Positions 16,781-26,650 are shown, counted from the first letter of the stretch. The stretch: DNA of 64,000 bases from Rhodospirillales bacterium (GCA_020638335.1 JACKIT010000007.1:5606-69605), one strand, 5' to 3'. A program made the numbers and translations. The notes: generated by a model from the sequence alone, not told the origin.

Positions 16781-17428
16781 GTGGAAGTCGTGAGCGAAAA
16801 ACCAAAATCAGATAAAAATAACGATGAAACGGCGCAAGGAGTTTTCAGCGCAGTTGACAGTGTTGCGCAACAACTCTCAACCATTGAACAGTTTATCGCC
16901 CGGCGCTTTGATGAGATTTCGATGGAAATTAATGCGACATCTCAGCAAGTCGATATGGCTGAAGAAGGTATTATCAAACGGTTTGCCGAGATTTTGGAAA
17001 TCCTCAAGGCTGTTTCCTATGCCGGAGATGGCTCAACAGCGGCCAATGCCGGGGTGGAACTGGACGCGGTTGTAGAAATGACTGAACAAGCAGCTAACCG
17101 GATTTTGGATGCGGCGGATCATTTAACCAGCCGGATTGAAGAGGAAAAAAACTCTTCTACAGATGAAGGGCGCAAGCAAGCCTTTGAAGAGATGGGAAAA
17201 GACGTCGAAGAAATTTATATGGCATGTTCGTTTCAGGATATTACCGGCCAGCGGATTCGTAAAACACTAGAGAATTTGCGCATTATCGAAGATCGTCTCG
17301 GCAGCGCACTTGACAAAATGGGCATTCAAATAGATGTAAACCCAGAAGATCATGTTGCGATTAAAAACAAACTTTCTACGCAAAGTGATATTGATAATTT
17401 CTTCCAAACAAAAAAGGGCAAGAATTAG
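16781..17428 (+). CDS. cheZ: Protein phosphatase CheZ
   Basis: CheZ removes phosphate from CheY-P in chemotaxis. The 215-residue product is all-helical, with the long hairpin heptads from about residue 20 to 125 and the catalytic helix CSFQDITGQR at about 149-158, which supplies the acid and Gln that attack CheY-P. The EMTEQAANRIL segment upstream is also typical. Start is GTG (16781, with a second GTG at 16790). No cheY or flagellar gene is adjacent, so it stands apart from the chemotaxis operon. Confidence 0.85.
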   Translation: MEVVSEKPKSDKNNDETAQGVFSAVDSVAQQLSTIEQFIARRFDEISMEINATSQQVDMAEEGIIKRFAEILEILKAVSYAGDGSTAANAGVELDAVVEMTEQAANRILDAADHLTSRIEEEKNSSTDEGRKQAFEEMGKDVEEIYMACSFQDITGQRIRKTLENLRIIEDRLGSALDKMGIQIDVNPEDHVAIKNKLSTQSDIDNFFQTKKGKN

Positions 17429-17479
17429 CTTAAGGGTAGAGCCCTGTGCTTTTTTATACCTGCTTCTTTATACCTGCTC

Positions 17480-17507
17480 CCGCCGCGCCTGTTTTGCGGC
17501 GGTTTTT
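17480..17507 (+). terminator. Intrinsic terminator after cheZ
   Basis: CCGCCGC at 17480-17486 pairs with GCGGCGG at 17496-17502 around a 9-nt loop, followed by TTTTT. Confidence 0.8.
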
Positions 17508-17644
17508 ATATGCCGAAAGTAAATATATAAAATTTTATATAAATACAGTTTAAGTAATATCTGTAACTATTACTTAAAGTTTTATCCATAATTCAGCAAA
17601 TATTTACTTCGTCTTCGTATCCTCTAAGAAAAAAGAGGGTCACG

Positions 17645-18181
17645 ATGGTGAATATAACTGCCTTAAAAGCAGAATTTACACAAAAAACAATAGAGGGACG
17701 GATCAAGGGACTTGCATGCAAGCTTTATAAACTGGCAGCAAATCCACAAGCTCCGCACCAGCGTGGCCCACTTTTTATTTCCCTGGATAACGCATTTAAA
17801 CCTGCCGCTGAGTATGATGGCATGCTTGGCAGCATGATGCTGGATAGTTTTTTGGGCACGGCATTTGCCGATGCCGGCAACGATAATACCTCCTCTGGAA
17901 TGTTTGAAATTGGCGGTACACAGGAAATGGATTTTTCAGGTGAAGCGGCCAGTGAATATTTAAAAGATCATGAAAAACAAGCCCGCGGTCAGGGCAGCTT
18001 TGCACGCACAGAGCATAAGAGTCTGTGCAATCAATTTTCAACGATGCAAGAATGCGATAGCTTTGCGGCTAATCACGCGGTCCGCCTGCAGATTGAAGAG
18101 ACGCTGGCGGCGCTCAGCCGAACATTGGGCGTAGCAAAACGCAACACGCACACCGTGCATATATTAGAGTTTTGCACTTAA
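17645..18181 (+). CDS. Hypothetical protein
   Basis: A 178-residue protein without signal peptide or clear membrane segment. It has three Cys-containing patches (residues 25, about 127-135 and the C-terminal FCT). The middle (80-110) is Gly/Ser/Asp-rich. The preceding AAAAAAGAGGGTCACG provides a ribosome site. Family not recognised. Confidence 0.55.
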   Translation: MVNITALKAEFTQKTIEGRIKGLACKLYKLAANPQAPHQRGPLFISLDNAFKPAAEYDGMLGSMMLDSFLGTAFADAGNDNTSSGMFEIGGTQEMDFSGEAASEYLKDHEKQARGQGSFARTEHKSLCNQFSTMQECDSFAANHAVRLQIEETLAALSRTLGVAKRNTHTVHILEFCT

Positions 18182-18272
18182 AACGCCTTTGAATTGAAAA
18201 GCTTGGCCCCTTCTTCTCATTAAGATATGATGTGTTTGGATTTGTAGATTCAGCCCCACGCAATGAGTTCTT

Positions 18273-19241
18273 ATGCAAAATTTTACTTCGTCATTATTGC
18301 GCGAAAAATTCATTATTCACGACCCTAAGGCCGGGAACAAGAAAGAGAGTGCGATTATCGCACTGAGCAATCGTTTTGTTGTTGAGCTTGAAACCCCCAA
18401 AGACGGTTTGGATGAGCTCTTTATCGTCCGGGGGCACAACATGCATTCCGTGGTACGTATGGCGGCGCGCATTATTCGTGAGTTTGAACAATTAGGGCCA
18501 ATTTCCCGGCGTCAAACGCCTTTTGATTGGGAAAAAGCGTGGGGTTCTATCGTCAATGACTATGAATATGCTTATAATCCACAGCGCTGGATTGCGATTT
18601 ACCATGGTGGAAAATGCGTTTTTTCCGCCGGAGAGTATCACCCATTTCTGGACATGATTGAAAAATGCGACCATGGCAATAATCAAGATTACGATTACGC
18701 TATTCCGATGGCTGAAAAGATGTTTGAGGCTGCGGGGAAACGTTTGAATATTACTCATGATGCCAATGTGGCTTTATCTGTGCATTTTGAGAGGGGTGAA
18801 GGGCGATGCGGCGTGATTTTGCGTGGTTCAAACCAGACAACAACCTTTAGCTTTGTTGTAAAATCAAAATCAGGCGGTACGGCCATTAACATTCCACAGT
18901 GCCTGGGCGGCGCGGCGGCGTTTCTGGAAGGCGTCCAAATGGCGTTTTTGATGGGAATGAATACAGAAAAACTCCGTATCGGTCTGATTGAACGGTTTTC
19001 CAAGGAAGAGAAGCAAACCCGCGAGGGCAAGCAACGGCTGGGCCGGTTGGCCAATGAAATCGCCAACATGGAGGCAGCGCACGAAGTGCGGTATCGCCCT
19101 GAAAAGCCAGAGTTTTATTTGCTCATGGCTCAGGCTGAAGAGCTGGGGCAACGGATTTTGGAGCCACCTGAGAAAGCACCCGAAGGTCATGAGCTTGACG
19201 CTCCTGCTGACGGGAACACTCCAGACGGTGAAGCAGTTTAA
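18273..19241 (+). CDS. Conserved hypothetical protein
   Basis: A 322-residue soluble protein. Residues 1-240 look like a compact alpha/beta fold with several Trp and Tyr; about 250-290 form a charged helix; the tail is Pro/Asp-rich. No catalytic signature is recognised. It lies between the 17645 gene and the sigma factor, on the same strand but with gaps of about 100 bp. Confidence 0.6.
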   Translation: MQNFTSSLLREKFIIHDPKAGNKKESAIIALSNRFVVELETPKDGLDELFIVRGHNMHSVVRMAARIIREFEQLGPISRRQTPFDWEKAWGSIVNDYEYAYNPQRWIAIYHGGKCVFSAGEYHPFLDMIEKCDHGNNQDYDYAIPMAEKMFEAAGKRLNITHDANVALSVHFERGEGRCGVILRGSNQTTTFSFVVKSKSGGTAINIPQCLGGAAAFLEGVQMAFLMGMNTEKLRIGLIERFSKEEKQTREGKQRLGRLANEIANMEAAHEVRYRPEKPEFYLLMAQAEELGQRILEPPEKAPEGHELDAPADGNTPDGEAV

Positions 19242-19357
19242 AACATCCTTATTCCATTGTATTTTTAGATATATTAGAAAAACTTATTGTCTTTTGTTTT
19301 TGATTATGTAATTGTTGCAGCTTCGTTCATTTAGGATGCTGCCGCCTTTATATTGTC

Positions 19358-20770
19358 ATGAGTCAAACTGCGTATTCTGAGTCCATAGACCTTGCTTTTT
19401 CCCAAGAGGCTGAGCCTTGGGCGCAAGATGGACTTCAAATTGTTGATAGTCTAACAGACGCTTTTTCGGAGCAATTTGACGCGGCGGCGGCATTTTTGGC
19501 CAGTGCCGAGAAAGCTGCCTCTAACGATGTTAATGAGGATACGCCTTCTGGTTATGATAAAGCTGAAGAAGATGCTCTATTAGCGCGCGCAAAGGATGGG
19601 GATGAAGCCGCCTATAGTACGCTTTTCCTTAAATATGAGCCGAGCGTGCGGCGGCTTCTTATGCGGTTTCAAACGCCTGAGGATACAAATGACATTTTGC
19701 AAGATGTCCATATAAGGGGCTGGAGGGGGCTCAAAAATTTTAGAGAGGACAGCCGTTTTCATACATGGATATACACGATAGCCCGTAATACGAGCATAAA
19801 ATTTTCAAACCTCAATAAAAAACACAAGGGCTGTAGCTATGAAGATCTTTTTGACAGTGATCTGTATGACCTGTCTCTTGAAGCTGGCAATAATCCTTTA
19901 GGCTTTTTAGAAGACGAGGAAACCCTGCAGGCTTTCATTGCGGCTCTTGAGATACTGCCTGACGATATGAAAAAAACTTTCCGCTTAAGAATTATTGAGA
20001 TGAAATCCTGTGAAGAAACAGCCGCCGCTCTCGGTATTTTAGAAGGAACCGTTAAATCAAGAATTTTCAAAGCTAAGAAACATATAGAGAAGGAATGCGC
20101 GGCGCGCGGGATAGATTTACAGCTTACCAAAACAGTGAAAAAGCCGAAGAAGAAAGCTCCTATCGCCAAGACTGTTTCTGCAGATAGCAAATGCGGCCCA
20201 CGATATCCCAAACTCAGCCATGATATTATTGTTGGCCATATTTGGTCACACCTTGAAAAATTTGGTACGTTTCCCCACAAAAATTCCGGCGAAGTTTTTG
20301 ATAAAACCGGTGAGAACTGGCATGCCATTGACGGGGCGGGAAAGAAGGGGCGCCGGAGTATAAGCGATGGTATAACACTCAAACAGCGCATATGCGCTGC
20401 CATACAAGAAGAAGCAATATGCCACGTGAGATTAAAAGGCGAAATTCCTAAAAAAGACAGCGGAGCCTTGCCAAATCATCCCGATTTTGATTGGGAAATG
20501 GTTGATAATTTTCTTAAAAGTGCCAAGGGCCGTTATAAACTTTCACTCGAAGACGTGCTGACTGATGTGGATTTTAGTGAGGCTTTGGAAATATATGAGC
20601 GGCATATCAAGCAAGAGGCAGCGCAAATGCCAACGCCGGATGCGCAACAGCGGGGCGTGAGCACACTCTATCCATGGAAACCCAAAATATATGATGGGCT
20701 CATGCGTGAATACCAAGAACAGGCTGCTGTGGCCGCTCTTGCGCTTCCTCTCCCCGATATAGAGCCTTAA
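19358..20770 (+). CDS. Sigma-70 family factor (ECF-like) with long C-terminal extension
   Basis: A 470-residue protein. Residues about 70-140 carry sigma region 2 (LFLKYEPSVRRLL, the D-I-L-Q-D-V-H-I-R-G-W element and FHTWIYTIARN), and about 190-245 carry region 4 with the helix-turn-helix (SCEETAAALGILEGTVKSRIFKA). Typical ECF factors stop near here; this one adds about 220 residues. In the extension, about 285-345, is a block with FGTFPHKNSGEV, a W-x-A-ID step and a GRRSISDGITL stretch that resembles an unnamed repeat I associate with planctomycete and myxobacterial proteins. No anti-sigma gene is adjacent. Confidence 0.85.
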   Translation: MSQTAYSESIDLAFSQEAEPWAQDGLQIVDSLTDAFSEQFDAAAAFLASAEKAASNDVNEDTPSGYDKAEEDALLARAKDGDEAAYSTLFLKYEPSVRRLLMRFQTPEDTNDILQDVHIRGWRGLKNFREDSRFHTWIYTIARNTSIKFSNLNKKHKGCSYEDLFDSDLYDLSLEAGNNPLGFLEDEETLQAFIAALEILPDDMKKTFRLRIIEMKSCEETAAALGILEGTVKSRIFKAKKHIEKECAARGIDLQLTKTVKKPKKKAPIAKTVSADSKCGPRYPKLSHDIIVGHIWSHLEKFGTFPHKNSGEVFDKTGENWHAIDGAGKKGRRSISDGITLKQRICAAIQEEAICHVRLKGEIPKKDSGALPNHPDFDWEMVDNFLKSAKGRYKLSLEDVLTDVDFSEALEIYERHIKQEAAQMPTPDAQQRGVSTLYPWKPKIYDGLMREYQEQAAVAALALPLPDIEP

Positions 20771-20793
20771 AGCCCTGCCAAGCGGTCTTTAGA

Positions 20794-23445
20794 TTACGCC
20801 GCGAGGCTGCGCAAGACATAGTGCAAAATTCCGCCATTTTCGAAATATTCGACCTCGTCGAGCGTATCGAGGCGGCAGAGCAGTGTCACTTCTTTGCTTG
20901 AACCATCGGCGTAATGCACGGTCATGGCGACATCCTGGGCGGGTTTGAGGCCGCCGGATATGCCGGTGATGTCAAAGGTTTCGCTACCGTCCAGTTTCAA
21001 GGTCTCTCGGTTTACTCCGCCCTTGAATTGCAGCGGCAGGACGCCCATACCGATAAGATTGGAGCGGTGAATACGCTCGAAGCTCTCGGTGACAACAGCT
21101 TTAACGCCCAAAAGCCGTGTGCCTTTGGCCGCCCAGTCTCGCGATGAGCCTGTGCCATATTCCTTGCCGCCAATCACGACGAGCTGCGCGCCTTCTTTGC
21201 GGTATTTTATGGCCGCGTCATAGATGCTCATTTCCTCGCCGGAGGGCATGTGCCTGGTATAGCCACCTTCGGTGCCGGGGACCATTTCGTTTTTGATACG
21301 GATATTGGCAAAGGTGCCGCGTGTCATCACGCGGTCGTTACCACGGCGAGAACCATAGGAGTTGAAGTCTTTGGGCTGAACACCATGTTCGACCAGATAG
21401 GCACCGGCAGGGTGGTTGGGCTTGAACGACCCAGCGGGAGAGATGTGGTCCGTGGTCACGCTGTCACCGAGAATGGCGAGAGGACGCGCGCCTTTAATGT
21501 CCCTTACATCTCCAGCCTGGTTGCTCATGCCTTCGAAGAATGGCGGGTTTTGAATATAGGTTGAGCTATCCTTCCAGCTATAGGTTTCGCTGGCCGCCGC
21601 TGTGCCGATGGCCTGCCATTCTTTTGTGCCTTTAAAGACATCGCCATAGCGATCAAGGAACATTTCTCGCGTAATGCAAGTGCGCATCAGCTCTTCAACT
21701 TCCTGATTGCTTGGCCAGATGTCTTTCATAAACACATCGTTACCATCTTTATCCTGGCCCAGCGGCTCTTTGTACAAATCAACCTTCATGGACCCTGCAA
21801 TGGCATAGGCCACGACCAATGGCGGGGAGGCCAGATAGTTGGATTTTACATGCGGTGAAATGCGCCCCTCAAAGTTGCGGTTACCTGACAGGACGGAGGT
21901 AACGTTCAGATCCCCTGCTTCTACGGCTGCGCCAATGGGGCCGGGCAAGGGGCCGGAATTGCCGATACAGGTGGTACAGCCATAGCCGACCGTATCGAAG
22001 CCGAGGGCATCGAGGTCTTCGGTCAAGCCCGCCTTATCAAGATAGCTGGTCACAACCTGTGAGCCGGGCGCAAGGGATGTTTTTACCCACGGTTTGGCGG
22101 TAAGGCCCTTTTCGCGGGCTTTGCGCGCGACGAGGCCGGCGGCCATCATTACGGCCGGGTTGGACGTGTTTGTGCAAGAGGTAATCGCGGCAATCACAAC
22201 ATCTCCATTATCAAGCGTATAGTCCGCGCCTTTGACAGGAACAGATTTTTCTTCCGGGCAAGCTTTAGCGAATGCTTTTACAGAGTCAGTCAGAGCTATG
22301 CGGTCCTGCGGGCGCCGCGGGCCGGAGATGGAGGGAACCACATCGGCCAGATCCAGATGCAGCGTGGTGGTGAATTCGGGATCGGGCGTGTTTGCGTCAC
22401 GCCACATGCCTTGTTCTTTTGCGTAGCTTTCCACGATTTTCACACGATGTTCGTCGCGGCCCGTGAAGCGCAGGTAATTGAGCGTTTCTTCATCAATCGG
22501 GAAGAAGCCGCAAGTTGCGCCATATTCAGGGGCCATGTTGGCGATGGTGGCCTGATCGGCCAGTGTGAGGTGATCAAGGCCTTCACCGTAGAATTCAACG
22601 AATTTACCAACAACGCCCAGTTCGCGGAGCATTTCAACAACGCGCAAAACCAGATCGGTGGCGGTGTTGCCTTCTTTCATTTTGCCGGTCAGTTTAAAGC
22701 CAACGACTTCGGGTATAAGCATGGAAATCGGCTGACCAAGCATGGCAGCTTCGGCTTCGATACCGCCGACACCCCAACCGAGAACGGCAAGGCCGTTGAC
22801 CATGGTCGTGTGGGAGTCTGTGCCGACCAATGTGTCGGGATAAATTACGCCGCTGTCTTCCCAAACAGTCTGGGCGAGATATTCAAGATTGACCTGGTGG
22901 CAGATGCCGGTTCCAGGCGGAACCACGCGGAAGTTTTTAAATGCCCCCTGCCCCCATTTCAGGAATTCATAGCGCTCGCCGTTGCGCTCAAACTCGTATT
23001 CAACATTATGCTGGAATGCGGCAGGCGTACCAAATTCATCCACCATCACAGAGTGGTCGATCACGAGATCGACGGGCACCAGCGGGTTGATTTTTTGAGG
23101 ATCGCCACCCAGCGACTTCATCGCCTCGCGCATCGCGGCCAGATCGACCACCGCAGGAACGCCGGTGAAATCCTGCATCAATACGCGCGCAGGACGATAT
23201 GCAATTTCATGGCTCGATTTTTTGGCCTTGAGCCAATCGGCCAGCGCCTGCACGTCTTCGGTCGTGACCGTGCGACCATCTTCGAAACGCAGGAGGTTTT
23301 CGAGCAAAACCTTGAGCGTATAAGGCAAGCGCGATATATCGCCAATCTTGTCTGCAGCAGCCTTAAGGCTGAAATAATCGTAGCTTTTTCCATCAACTTC
23401 GAGTGTTTTGCGTGTTTGCAGAGAATCGTGGCCGGTGCGTGTCAT
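20794..23445 (-). CDS. acnA: Aconitate hydratase A
   Basis: TCA-cycle aconitase interconverting citrate and isocitrate. The 883-residue product has the AcnA/IRP length and the Fe-S ligands SCTN and the CTTC pair (GYGCTTCIGNSGPL), the DSHTTMVNGL active-site loop, and the GSSRDWAAKG motif in the swivelling domain 4. ATG 23445 follows an AAGGG site; the 11-codon extension to 23478 enters a repeat element and is unlikely. Isocitrate dehydrogenase is encoded 6 kb away. Confidence 0.97.
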   Translation of the reverse strand: MTRTGHDSLQTRKTLEVDGKSYDYFSLKAAADKIGDISRLPYTLKVLLENLLRFEDGRTVTTEDVQALADWLKAKKSSHEIAYRPARVLMQDFTGVPAVVDLAAMREAMKSLGGDPQKINPLVPVDLVIDHSVMVDEFGTPAAFQHNVEYEFERNGERYEFLKWGQGAFKNFRVVPPGTGICHQVNLEYLAQTVWEDSGVIYPDTLVGTDSHTTMVNGLAVLGWGVGGIEAEAAMLGQPISMLIPEVVGFKLTGKMKEGNTATDLVLRVVEMLRELGVVGKFVEFYGEGLDHLTLADQATIANMAPEYGATCGFFPIDEETLNYLRFTGRDEHRVKIVESYAKEQGMWRDANTPDPEFTTTLHLDLADVVPSISGPRRPQDRIALTDSVKAFAKACPEEKSVPVKGADYTLDNGDVVIAAITSCTNTSNPAVMMAAGLVARKAREKGLTAKPWVKTSLAPGSQVVTSYLDKAGLTEDLDALGFDTVGYGCTTCIGNSGPLPGPIGAAVEAGDLNVTSVLSGNRNFEGRISPHVKSNYLASPPLVVAYAIAGSMKVDLYKEPLGQDKDGNDVFMKDIWPSNQEVEELMRTCITREMFLDRYGDVFKGTKEWQAIGTAAASETYSWKDSSTYIQNPPFFEGMSNQAGDVRDIKGARPLAILGDSVTTDHISPAGSFKPNHPAGAYLVEHGVQPKDFNSYGSRRGNDRVMTRGTFANIRIKNEMVPGTEGGYTRHMPSGEEMSIYDAAIKYRKEGAQLVVIGGKEYGTGSSRDWAAKGTRLLGVKAVVTESFERIHRSNLIGMGVLPLQFKGGVNRETLKLDGSETFDITGISGGLKPAQDVAMTVHYADGSSKEVTLLCRLDTLDEVEYFENGGILHYVLRSLAA

Positions 23446-23472
23446 TTGTTTATCCCTTGAAATTATAAAGAC

Positions 23473-23546
23473 CGTCATTCCGAGCGAATGCGAGGAATCT
23501 CAGGTTACTGCGTGAGATCCCTATGCCTGCGGCATTCGGGATGACA
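23473..23546. repeat. Interspersed palindromic repeat (CGTCATTCCGAG type)
   Basis: About 74 bp bounded by CGTCATTCCGAG and the inverted CGGGATGACA, with an internal GAGATCCC step. Related copies occur at 46083, 47696 and 50069. Confidence 0.7.
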
Positions 23547-23752
23547 ATAAGGAGCATATCATGAGTTGAAATGGTTTAAAATCCGTAAAAATACGTGAGA
23601 ATTCAATATGTTATGAAAATCCTTAAAATGAGCATAGTCTGTCCTTTTTTTTGCCACATTTGGAAGAGATACTTTAAAGTATAGACAGACCAGATCGGAA
23701 TTAGAAGAATTCAGACCTCTACCGTCTAAAATAGCTCACTACCGTAATTTTA

Positions 23753-23781
23753 CCGCCGGGCCTTACCACCCCGGCGGTTTT
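23753..23781 (+). terminator. Orphan hairpin with T-tract
   Basis: CCGCCGGG at 23753-23760 pairs with CCCGGCGG at 23770-23777, followed by TTTT. In the minus orientation it lies after the 23795 gene, but the T-tract favours the plus strand. Confidence 0.5.
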
Positions 23782-23794
23782 ACGTTTTTGGGGA

Positions 23795-24670
23795 TTAAAG
23801 CTCCAGCTTTGCAATTCGGCTTTGCAGGCTTTTCTCAGACTTTTGCGTTCTTTTGTGATGTCTCACAGCATCCTTGAAGAAGCCGGACACTTTTCGGGAA
23901 AGTATTTTCTGATCATCTACCGCTTTTAGCGCGGCCTGAAAACTTGCAATTAATTCGTCCGAAACCGGGGTTTCTTCACGATCATCAATGTCAAAACTGC
24001 TATATGATGATGCTTTTGAAGGATACGGGCGGCAACCATCAAGCGCCTTCAGAAGCGCTGGAGCATCAAGAAGGCTTTTGACAAGATTCCTTGTAAAGTT
24101 TTGAACACTTTCGGGAGTAATGTTTTTAAACTCTCCCGCCTTTGCGTTTTTGTGAAGCCGCGCCATGGCGCTGAGCGCATCCGCATTATGCTGGCCAAGG
24201 CCCGCTTCAAAATCGACCTGACCGCTCAGGAAGATGGCTTCGGGCGTGTTTTCCTCATCCATGGTTTCAAGAGCGGCAATAGCTTTTTCCGGGTAATATT
24301 GAGCGATGGTGGTCGCCAATTGCCGTACAGCGCCTTTTCCGCCGACTTCCCGCAAAGCCGCGATATAATCATCCTCGTGATGCTCACCCTCGTGCGCTTT
24401 AAGAGGCATTCCCAAAACTTTCTGCGTTCTCAGATAGTTCTCTTCAATATTAAACATATTAACTATACAATGTGGCGCGCCCGCAAACTCTTTGAGTGCT
24501 GCAAGCCAAGCTTTACGTATACCAGCATCTTCCAGATATTTGACACTCGCTTTTAACAGTTGCATCATTCCGAATCTTTGGTGGCCGACCTTATTTTCAT
24601 CGGGTAATTCTTCCCGAGAATCTTCAGATTTACCCTCATTCGGCTTTTTATCTGCTGTTTCGTCTGACAT
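23795..24670 (-). CDS. Hypothetical protein
   Basis: A 291-residue acidic soluble protein. The first 30 residues are polar and disordered. The middle is helical, with tandem-helix character like a TPR-type or HEAT-type scaffold (YYPEKAIAALETM is one such helix pair). No catalytic motif, signal peptide or membrane segment. Start ATG 24670 is chosen over 24706 by the usual polar Met-Ser opening. Family not recognised. Confidence 0.6.
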   Translation of the reverse strand: MSDETADKKPNEGKSEDSREELPDENKVGHQRFGMMQLLKASVKYLEDAGIRKAWLAALKEFAGAPHCIVNMFNIEENYLRTQKVLGMPLKAHEGEHHEDDYIAALREVGGKGAVRQLATTIAQYYPEKAIAALETMDEENTPEAIFLSGQVDFEAGLGQHNADALSAMARLHKNAKAGEFKNITPESVQNFTRNLVKSLLDAPALLKALDGCRPYPSKASSYSSFDIDDREETPVSDELIASFQAALKAVDDQKILSRKVSGFFKDAVRHHKRTQKSEKSLQSRIAKLEL

Positions 24671-24794
24671 GTTTTTACGTCTGCCTGCTCGTTGCTGTAA
24701 GTGCACAGTTTATTACAATAAATACTCTAAATATGTCAATAATTATCGCGAAGCGGATTGACGCGGGAGCGCCGTCGCGGATACAACTATGTTT

Positions 24795-25943
24795 ATGAGC
24801 AAAGATAAACGCAGACGCACAAAAGCAGTGAGAGCAGGGATCGGAACCGATCCCGCCTATGGGTCGGTGATGCCGCCGCTATATCTTTCCTCAACCTTTC
24901 AGATTGACGGGCTGGACAAGCGCGGTTCGTACGAATATTCGCGCACGCGTAACCCGACGCGCGATGAACTGGCGGGCGCTTTGGCAGATCTTGAAGGCGG
25001 GATCGGCGCGGCGGTGACAGCTTCGGGGATGGCGGCACTGACGTTGCTCGTGCATTTGCTGGGGCCGGATGATTTGCTGCTCGCGCCGTATGATATGTAT
25101 GGGCGGTCTTACTGGCTTTTGCGCGCTCTGGCGGAGAAAAAACATTTCCGGCTGGAATTTATCGATTGTTATGACGGCGGCGCTCTGGATGCGGCTTTTG
25201 CTCAGGGGCCGAAAATGGTGTTGATCGAAAGCCCGTCAAACCCGGTGATGCGCATCGCCGATATTGCGACAATCGCCAAGCGGGCCAAAGAATGCGGCGC
25301 GTTGACGATTGTGGATAATACGTTCCTGTCGCCCATCCTGCAAAACCCGTTCAAGCTGGGCGCGGATATTGTTTTTCATTCGACCACCAAGTTTATTAAC
25401 GGGCATAGCGATGTCGTCGGTGGAGCGGTGATTGTCAAAGATGATGAACAATTGCTGGCCGATTTGCATTTGTGGAACAACTCGCTGGGGACGATTGGCG
25501 CGCCATTTGATGCCTATATGACGCTGCGCGGCTTGCGCACGCTGGAGGTGCGGGTGCATCGCGGGGAAGAAAATGCGCAGACGATTGCCGAGTTTCTGGA
25601 TGCGCATGACATGGTGGGACGCGTTTATTATCCCGGTCTACCCGACGATGAAGGCCATGCGATCGCCAAGAAACAACAAGAGGGCTTCGGAGCGATGCTC
25701 AGCTTTGAGCTTCAAGGGGATATCGATGCATTTTTGGCCAATCTGACGATGTTTTCGCTGGCGCAATCTCTGGGCGGCACGGAAAGCCTGATCAATCACC
25801 CGGCCAGCATGACGCATGTTGCGATGGGCGCGGAAGCGCGCGCCAAGGCAGGCGTGAGCGACAATCTGCTGCGTCTGTCCGTGGGGATTGAGCATATTGA
25901 TGATTTATTGAGTGATTTGGAAGCGGCGCTCAATGCGGCCTAG
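24795..25943 (+). CDS. metB: Cystathionine gamma-synthase
   Basis: PLP enzyme of trans-sulfuration that joins activated homoserine and cysteine to cystathionine. The 382-residue product aligns end to end with E. coli MetB: the PPLYLSSTF entry, YEYSRTRNPTRD, TASGM, VDNTFLSP with the PLP Asp, and HSTTKFINGHSD with the Schiff-base Lys. SLGGTESLINHPASMTH near the C-terminus is also typical. A sister activity (cystathionine beta-lyase or Met gamma-lyase) cannot be excluded by sequence alone. ATG 24789 is an alternative start. Confidence 0.9.
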   Translation: MSKDKRRRTKAVRAGIGTDPAYGSVMPPLYLSSTFQIDGLDKRGSYEYSRTRNPTRDELAGALADLEGGIGAAVTASGMAALTLLVHLLGPDDLLLAPYDMYGRSYWLLRALAEKKHFRLEFIDCYDGGALDAAFAQGPKMVLIESPSNPVMRIADIATIAKRAKECGALTIVDNTFLSPILQNPFKLGADIVFHSTTKFINGHSDVVGGAVIVKDDEQLLADLHLWNNSLGTIGAPFDAYMTLRGLRTLEVRVHRGEENAQTIAEFLDAHDMVGRVYYPGLPDDEGHAIAKKQQEGFGAMLSFELQGDIDAFLANLTMFSLAQSLGGTESLINHPASMTHVAMGAEARAKAGVSDNLLRLSVGIEHIDDLLSDLEAALNAA

Positions 25944-25945
25944 TT

Positions 25946-26650
25946 TTATTGTCCGCGACTGGCGGCTAAAGGTGATTTGTAATCCGGGCAGCGGCTTTGC
26001 ACAAACTGATATTCGGCCAAATTATCTATAGCCTGCTGCGCTTCGGCGCGTTCAATCTCCATTTTCTTGTATTCGAACTGAACAAGCTGAGAAACGGTGC
26101 TTTTCATTCTGTTCATGATGGCTTGCGCATTTTCCGATGCGATAGGCCCTGCGATAAAGCCGCGCTGCTGAAGCCCGTCAAAAACTTTTTTGCCGATCGT
26201 TTGCGCATATTTATTGACGATTTTTCGGTCGGCGTTGACATGTTTCATCTCATGTTCAAGCACGGCGCTGTACATGCAGGAATCTTCTGAAACTTCCTTC
26301 GCAATTACAATTTTAGGCGTAATATCAAGCATTATGGTGACTTTTTTGTAGTAGATGCAATAGGCGTTTGCCATTGATGTAAGCCTGTAATCAAGCTCTA
26401 CAGATGAGCGCATATTGATTTGCCCCTCCATAAAACCGTTCGTATGCGTAACGTTGTTGTAGCCATAAGGGTTAATCGTATCGATGCTTTGGCCCTGTAA
26501 ATCCGCCGAAGTGCGAGACGTATCAATGACCAATTCAGCGGTTTTTGGCACAACCGAGATGTCCGCCGGCGTGGTCATTTGGCAGATTTGCGGGCTGGAT
26601 GCCGCGAGAATTAAAGCTGTGCCTGCAGTTACAGGGTCAAAAGGGATCAT
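25946..26650 (-). CDS. Hypothetical secreted HExxH-type protein
   Basis: A 234-residue protein. A hydrophobic N-terminal stretch (residues 8-20) may be a signal. The helix LEHEMKHVNADR at about residues 131-142 carries HE-x2-H, as in zincin peptidases, and two nearby Cys (SEDSCMYS and AYCIYYK) could form a disulfide. A charged helix follows. It resembles DUF922-like putative peptidases but I cannot confirm the family. Confidence 0.6.
   Translation of the reverse strand: MIPFDPVTAGTALILAASSPQICQMTTPADISVVPKTAELVIDTSRTSADLQGQSIDTINPYGYNNVTHTNGFMEGQINMRSSVELDYRLTSMANAYCIYYKKVTIMLDITPKIVIAKEVSEDSCMYSAVLEHEMKHVNADRKIVNKYAQTIGKKVFDGLQQRGFIAGPIASENAQAIMNRMKSTVSQLVQFEYKKMEIERAEAQQAIDNLAEYQFVQSRCPDYKSPLAASRGQ

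Larger units (their letters stand above)
23446..23794. other. Intergenic region with repeat and orphan hairpin
   Basis: No open frame of note. Contains the acnA ribosome site, one interspersed repeat (23473-23546) and a GC-rich hairpin followed by Ts in the plus orientation (23753-23781), although no plus-strand gene precedes it. An untranslated RNA is possible. Confidence 0.5.

Noticed and set aside
22357..23460. A 367-codon open frame on the plus strand opposite acnA
   Set aside because: It is the mirror of a strongly conserved gene; long antisense frames are expected in such GC-rich coding sequence, and it has no ribosome site or family features.
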